DNA of 64,000 nucleotides, taken from assembly GCA_000320605.2 (NCBI GenBank), contig KB445796.1:380916-444915 (forward strand). Direction: 5' to 3'. Origin of the DNA: Gelatoporia subvermispora B (taxonomy: Eukaryota; Basidiomycota; Agaricomycetes; Polyporales; Gelatoporiaceae). The notes below the pieces were generated by a model. That model saw nothing but the letters and a program-made list of their open reading frames with translations, did no database searches and was not told the DNA's origin. Shown piece after piece: positions 59,580 through 64,000 of the stretch. Numbering within the stretch: the stretch's first letter is position 1; each line of letters opens with the position of its first letter. The translations under genes and the position numbers were made by a program.

Positions 59580-60354
59580 ATGACGATTTACAGCTTGTAT
59601 ATATATGACAGGTGCGTCCATGTAGTCAGAGCCACTTGCGGGGACGACTCTAAGCTCGGATTCATTAATAAATAGACACTGCGCATGTGTGTATTATCAG
59701 GACTGGCACAGGACGAAAGGGCCGCGCCCAGCTGCCATGGAAGGCGGTATCCTGCCTGCCGTGTCCCCTGCAGTCTACCCGCGCCATGAGGAGCCCACTT
59801 TCGAAAGTGCATCTACATACAGCAGTCCACGGAACACTCTCACCTCATCCAGCGGCATCGTAGTCGCTATCAATGACGATGCCCCACGCACGCCGCTCCC
59901 GCAGCAAACGCAGACATCCACATCCCAGCCCTCTGCGCTCAGTTCCATCCTAACGTTCGACGAAGAGTCCAAACTTGTCTATGGTGTGGTCCTCTCACTC
60001 CGGAACATGGTCAAGAAGCTCTCCGGAAAGTGAGCCTTCCAGCGTTCTAAGTCATATTCTCGCCCATTTGACACGCATGCTGGATACAGGGATGAGCAAT
60101 TCGTCAACTACAAGACGTCTACGTACAAAATGCACCTTTATGAGACGCTCTCAGGCTACAAGTTCGTCATGTTGACCGACCCCAACGCGGACTCACTCCG
60201 TTTCGTTTTGCGCCAGATATATTCAGGACCATTCCTCGAATATGTCGTGCGCAATCCACTCATGAGCATGGACTCGCGCGAGCACGGGATCGACAACGAG
60301 TACTTCCGCATGAGTACTGACCGAATGATCAGAGGCTTGACCATCTTTCAATGA
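59580..60354 (+). CDS. BET5: TRAPP complex subunit Bet5 (TRAPPC1)
   Basis: Exons 59580-59611, 59676-60029 and 60090-60354 give 216 residues. The spliced N-terminus MTIYSLYIYDRHCACVYYQDW is diagnostic of Bet5; the first exon alone is only 32 nt. The C-terminal half carries KLVYGVVLSLRNMVKKLSG, FVNYKTSTYKMHLYETLSGYKFVMLTDP and the RQIYSGPFLEYVVRNPL sybindin-fold end. Between them is an insert of about 65 residues rich in Ser, Pro and Thr, absent from yeast and animal proteins of 145-160 residues. Bet5 is a core subunit of TRAPP complexes, which activate the Rab GTPase Ypt1 at the Golgi. Confidence 0.94.
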
Positions 60355-60522
60355 ATATGCCCTGTATATATGTGATATCTAAGTTAACATCAAGACTTGA
60401 TCCGGAGGTAGGTAAGACCGCTCGCGGAGATCGCAAGGCAAATATACAAATGAACGAAATAGATACAGATGGACGGAGTGAGATGAAGGCCGATATCCAG
60501 GCAGGGGTATCCTCCGTTGGTG

Positions 60523-63500
60523 CTACGAGCTATCGTCTACTTCACTCAACTCGCTCTCCGCATCCTGTTCGCTACCCTTAGCAGGATTCTTCTTCGTTTT
60601 CTCGATGGCCTCAGGACCAGTGTCTTGCAATTTCTTCCGCACCACATTAAGCAACGACGTCTTCATCTCCCGCTCCACTTTCTCCTCTCCCTCTTCTCCA
60701 GCGACAGCTTCGTCTAACGCAAGCTTTGTCTGTCCGAGTGCTAGCATGTCTTCCTCTATCGAGCCCTTTGTGATCAGCTTTACGACGTCTACATCTTGCT
60801 TCTGACCGATGCGATATGCTCTATCTTGCGCCTGTTTGTCATTATGTGGGTTGAAATCTTGATCAAACCTGTAACAGAATACGCTGTGAGTCTCTACAAT
60901 CACAGATGACCTGATCATACGCACATAATGACAACACTAGCGGCCGTGAGATTGATACCCATGCCGCCAGCCTTCGTAGAAAGGAGGAAGACAGAGATAG
61001 ACTCGTCCTCGGTGAATTCGTCAACCAACGACTGCCGAACGTCTACAGGTGTTGAGCCGGTCAGGACGAGAAATCTGAGCTGTTGTTTCTCTAGGACTTT
61101 CTGTAGGATATCCAAGATCTGAGTGAACTGCAGTAGATATCAGCACGTGTAACAGTATGCACAAGAAACCACAAACCTGGGAAAATATCAAGATTCTCCG
61201 GCCTTGAGCTTGATACGTCTGCAAGAGCTTCAGAAGCACCTTCACTTTCCCTGCCTGAAGGTAGCACTCGTCATCCTGAAGGTACTTCCGGGTCGACTAT
61301 ATCGCCTGTCAGTATTGGCAGTAATAGCTAAAAACCGTGCAATATTGCCTTGTATGTAGCGCAGAACAGCTGCAGCTCCGCATCAGTCATAACCTGCATA
61401 TCCTCCTTCACGTAATCGAATCGTGCGCCTCGCTTCTTGAAGTCTGGCTCCTTCAACAGAAGCTTCGCAATCGAGGTGAGCGTCTCATCCGTGAAGCGTC
61501 TACGGAAGAGCATTGGATGCGAGGATGCCTTCCGGAGGTCCATCAGCACGTTCGCGCTGTTCTCGAGGTACATTTTATCCTTCGGTCGCCCGTTTGTCCG
61601 TGCCTTCTTCGTGCTCTTGACTTTGGCGGTATCGGCATCTTCGGTCTCGAGCTCGAGGTCAAAGACTGTTTTGCGCGAGCGCTGAAGCGCCTCGTTGTAG
61701 ATGGACTTCTGCAGCGAGGTCATCTCACACCACTCAATGCGCTCGCTCTTCTTCGGCAGGTCTTGCAGTACCTGGTCCTTCCGTCGCCGCAAGACGAATG
61801 GTGTCATCATTTTCTTAGCTCGCGACACACGTTCTTGGGCAAGTAGAGTAACTTTGGAGTCGCCCTTCGCTTTGAATACGGCCCGGAGTGAGTCCAGGTC
61901 GTCGGCGAATTGTTGCGGAAGGATGAAGTTCATGAGTGACTAACAAACATTGTGAGACGAGACATTCATTGTCATGAGGTAGCGGGACGTACGACCAGCT
62001 CTTGCAGGTTGTTCTGAAGAGGAGTGCCTGTGAGGAGGAGACGCCACCTGGCCTCATACCTGAGTAGCGCCTGGTATCGCTGCGACTGGAAGTTCTTCAA
62101 GACATGGCCTTCGTCGTAGACGCACGTCTGACATGATATCGATAACATGTTAGACAATGATCTCACCCTCCACTCTCGAAGTCACTTACATCCCAGTCGA
62201 CACGCTGGAAAAATTTGCGGTCTTTTGCGTCACCTTGTGCAAGATTGTAGGTTGTTATCAAGACTTCCCAACCACCATCCACCCTAGACCGCATAGTATC
62301 GTTCAATGTTTGACGTAATTGTGGCCGCTCTTCCTTTCCAGCATAGTATGTCTGTACTGAGATACTCGGTGCAAAACGAGAAAATTCCCGACACCAGTTC
62401 TCAAGCGTCGAAGAGCTGTAAGGCATAGATCACATCAATGAGTATAATGGTCGACATATCGAGTCACGTACGGAACTACTATGAGATGGGGCCCTTTCCG
62501 GCCCTGCTCCTTGAGATGCGCGAAGAAGCTGATGACCTGGACGGTCTTGCCGAGACCTTTGGCGCGTCAGAACAGAGACCAAGGTTCAAACGATGAATAA
62601 CATACCCATCTCATCAGCAAGGATACAGCTGAGTCTTTTACGATACAGGAGGTTTAACCAGTTTACCCCGAGCAACTGGTACTCCTTCAGCTGGACAGTA
62701 CTTGATAGCAGCGAAGGCTGGGTGGCCAGATAGTACTTCGGCTTCTCACTTGCCAGGACAGCCTGTGAGCGTAAGCTCAATGATCCATCACCGAGGATAT
62801 CCCCGCCCTCTGGTGTATCACGAGAGGAGACCGTACTGCTCTCTCTCGCCTTGCCCTTACTCTTGCTGCGTGTCCAGCTCGCGATATCAGCTCTCAGCTC
62901 CGCGCCAATCTGCTCGCAATCCTCGAGGATACTGTCAACGCGACCATAGCCCTCGAAGATGGTCGCACAATCCTCAAACATCCTAGGGCTAATACCCGCA
63001 GGCCCGGCCTTCTTCCTGCCCTGACCCAGCTTGCTGTTCAGCTCCGTCACTGTCGAGAAGGGCCGAAGCTCAGTGATCTTTTTGGCCTGCTCAGAAGAGC
63101 AGCCTAGGACAGGAATTAGCGGCTGGTTTCGCGTGGCATGCCGGTACTCACCGGTAATCTCTTGCAACGCCTCCGGGCTTGCAGAATTGAAGTAATCCAA
63201 TGCACGCATCTCGCACGAGCTCGCGTCCTTCACCCGCTTGACCCGAGCGGAGTCTTCGCTGTCCACATCCTCTGCCTCCGCCTCGGAGTCCGACTCCACA
63301 ACCTTCCTCTTTGGCCGCTTGCTTCTTGGCAGCGCAACCTCGGGGCTTGCCTGGACGTCGGGAGAGGCTGTGCGGTCGGTAATACCGAACTTCGTTGGAG
63401 GGGTTACGGCACGGGGTTGGGCCTTGCCGTTCTCAAGAACGGAGCGATTCTTGTAGATTAATGAGTTCTTGCCTCGCTCCCGAGCCGCCTCTTTCTGTGC

Positions 63501-64000
63501 TCTCAAGGCCTCATCAACCTCCCTCACCCTACCCGTCTCCACCGCAATCTTGGTGACACGAGGGGTCTGCGGTGCGGGTGGTTTGTACCACGACAGGTCG
63601 TCGAGCAGATCCGAGGCCGTGCGGACGTCGCCACCGGCCTTATTCCACGCAGCACGAACGACGTCCACGCCGTGCATAGGTTGGGTCATCTTGAACCGCG
63701 TGAAGCGAGCCTCCGTCTCGGACTGGTCGGACGACGGCGTCGGCGGTGGTGGCGGGGCGCGCTGCCCGCGGACGATGCGGGACGTCGAGGGGCCCGCGGG
63801 TGCGTCCTGCGAGGACTCGTCGGAGGAACCTTGAGACATCGCGACAGACCCGCCCGGCTTCCTGCGGTGACCCGGTCGCTGGATGACCGGGGAATCTGGG
63901 GTGGAGAACAGGTCCGCCGGGTCGCTCGAGGGCGAGCCGCGGTTGACCCGCTTGCGCGGAGGCCCGCCGTCGACCTCACCGTCGACCTCGCTGATCTTCC
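60523..64000 (-). CDS. FUN30: SNF2-family chromatin remodeller Fun30/SMARCAD1 (5' end outside window)
   Basis: The gene stops at 60523 and its frame is open to the right edge. MSQGSS at 63839 is an in-frame Met, but upstream codons ([17 protein letters not shown]) look coding, so the true start is probably beyond the window. A CUE-like helix region ([20 protein letters not shown]) is followed by a linker and the ATPase: [13 protein letters not shown], the Walker A region [12 protein letters not shown] (across an intron near 62580), [15 protein letters not shown], the DEAH-like box as DEGH in [39 protein letters not shown], and the helicase C end with [32 protein letters not shown] and [13 protein letters not shown]. 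The tail is acidic. Fun30 remodels nucleosomes in heterochromatin and at resected breaks. It is tail-to-tail with BET5. Confidence 0.94.

Noticed and set aside
1..64000. CRISPR arrays, bacterial operons, ribosome binding sites or replication origins
   Set aside because: No regularly spaced repeats were seen, and the intron-rich eukaryotic gene structure makes these feature types inapplicable.

Overview
The window is nuclear DNA of a filamentous basidiomycete, most likely a white-rot agaricomycete. Genes are packed on both strands and broken by many 50-70 nt GT-AG introns. There are two full class II manganese peroxidases plus one broken copy, a DUF6535 protein, and orthologues of fungal housekeeping genes (CSF1, YIP1, NSA2, PRKRIP1, RMT2, BET5, FUN30). 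Gene models were built by eye: I looked for open frames, joined them at plausible splice sites, and compared them with remembered family motifs. Start codons and some exon borders are therefore provisional.

Left third (1-17.4 kb), dense housekeeping: a serine-rich nuclear-type protein running off the left edge (-); a DUF1746 (Dsc4-like) membrane protein (+); a 65-residue twin CX9C protein like NDUFAF8 (-); the very large bridge-like lipid transfer protein CSF1 (+, about 11.2 kb); and YIP1 (-) and NSA2 (+), which share a 198-bp divergent promoter.

Middle (17.4-45 kb), more plastic: a gene-poor 3 kb gap; manganese peroxidase 1 (+); a PRKRIP1 homologue (+); a 133-bp MITE-like element; a five-exon gene for a 57-residue hydrophobic protein (-); arginine methyltransferase RMT2 (+); then three tandem copies of a membrane-anchored glutaminase A-like gene. 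Fragments of the RMT2 3' end precede copies 2 and 3. A truncated manganese peroxidase follows copy 2 and a complete one (-) follows copy 3. I read this as a duplicated unit [RMT2 3' end - glutaminase - manganese peroxidase] built by unequal exchange.

Right third (45-64 kb): a gene-poor stretch; a decayed copy of an uncharacterised three-TM protein gene; a DUF6535 gene; the intact three-TM gene; a membrane-anchored amidohydrolase (-); a 2.7 kb gap with a paired CACGTG site; the TRAPP subunit BET5 (+); and the chromatin remodeller FUN30 (-), which runs off the right edge.

The most notable items are the triplicated glutaminase/peroxidase block, the terminal PPxY motif of the glutaminases, the intron-dense 57-residue gene with an acylation-type N-terminus, the MITE, and the duplicated three-TM gene flanking the DUF6535 gene.
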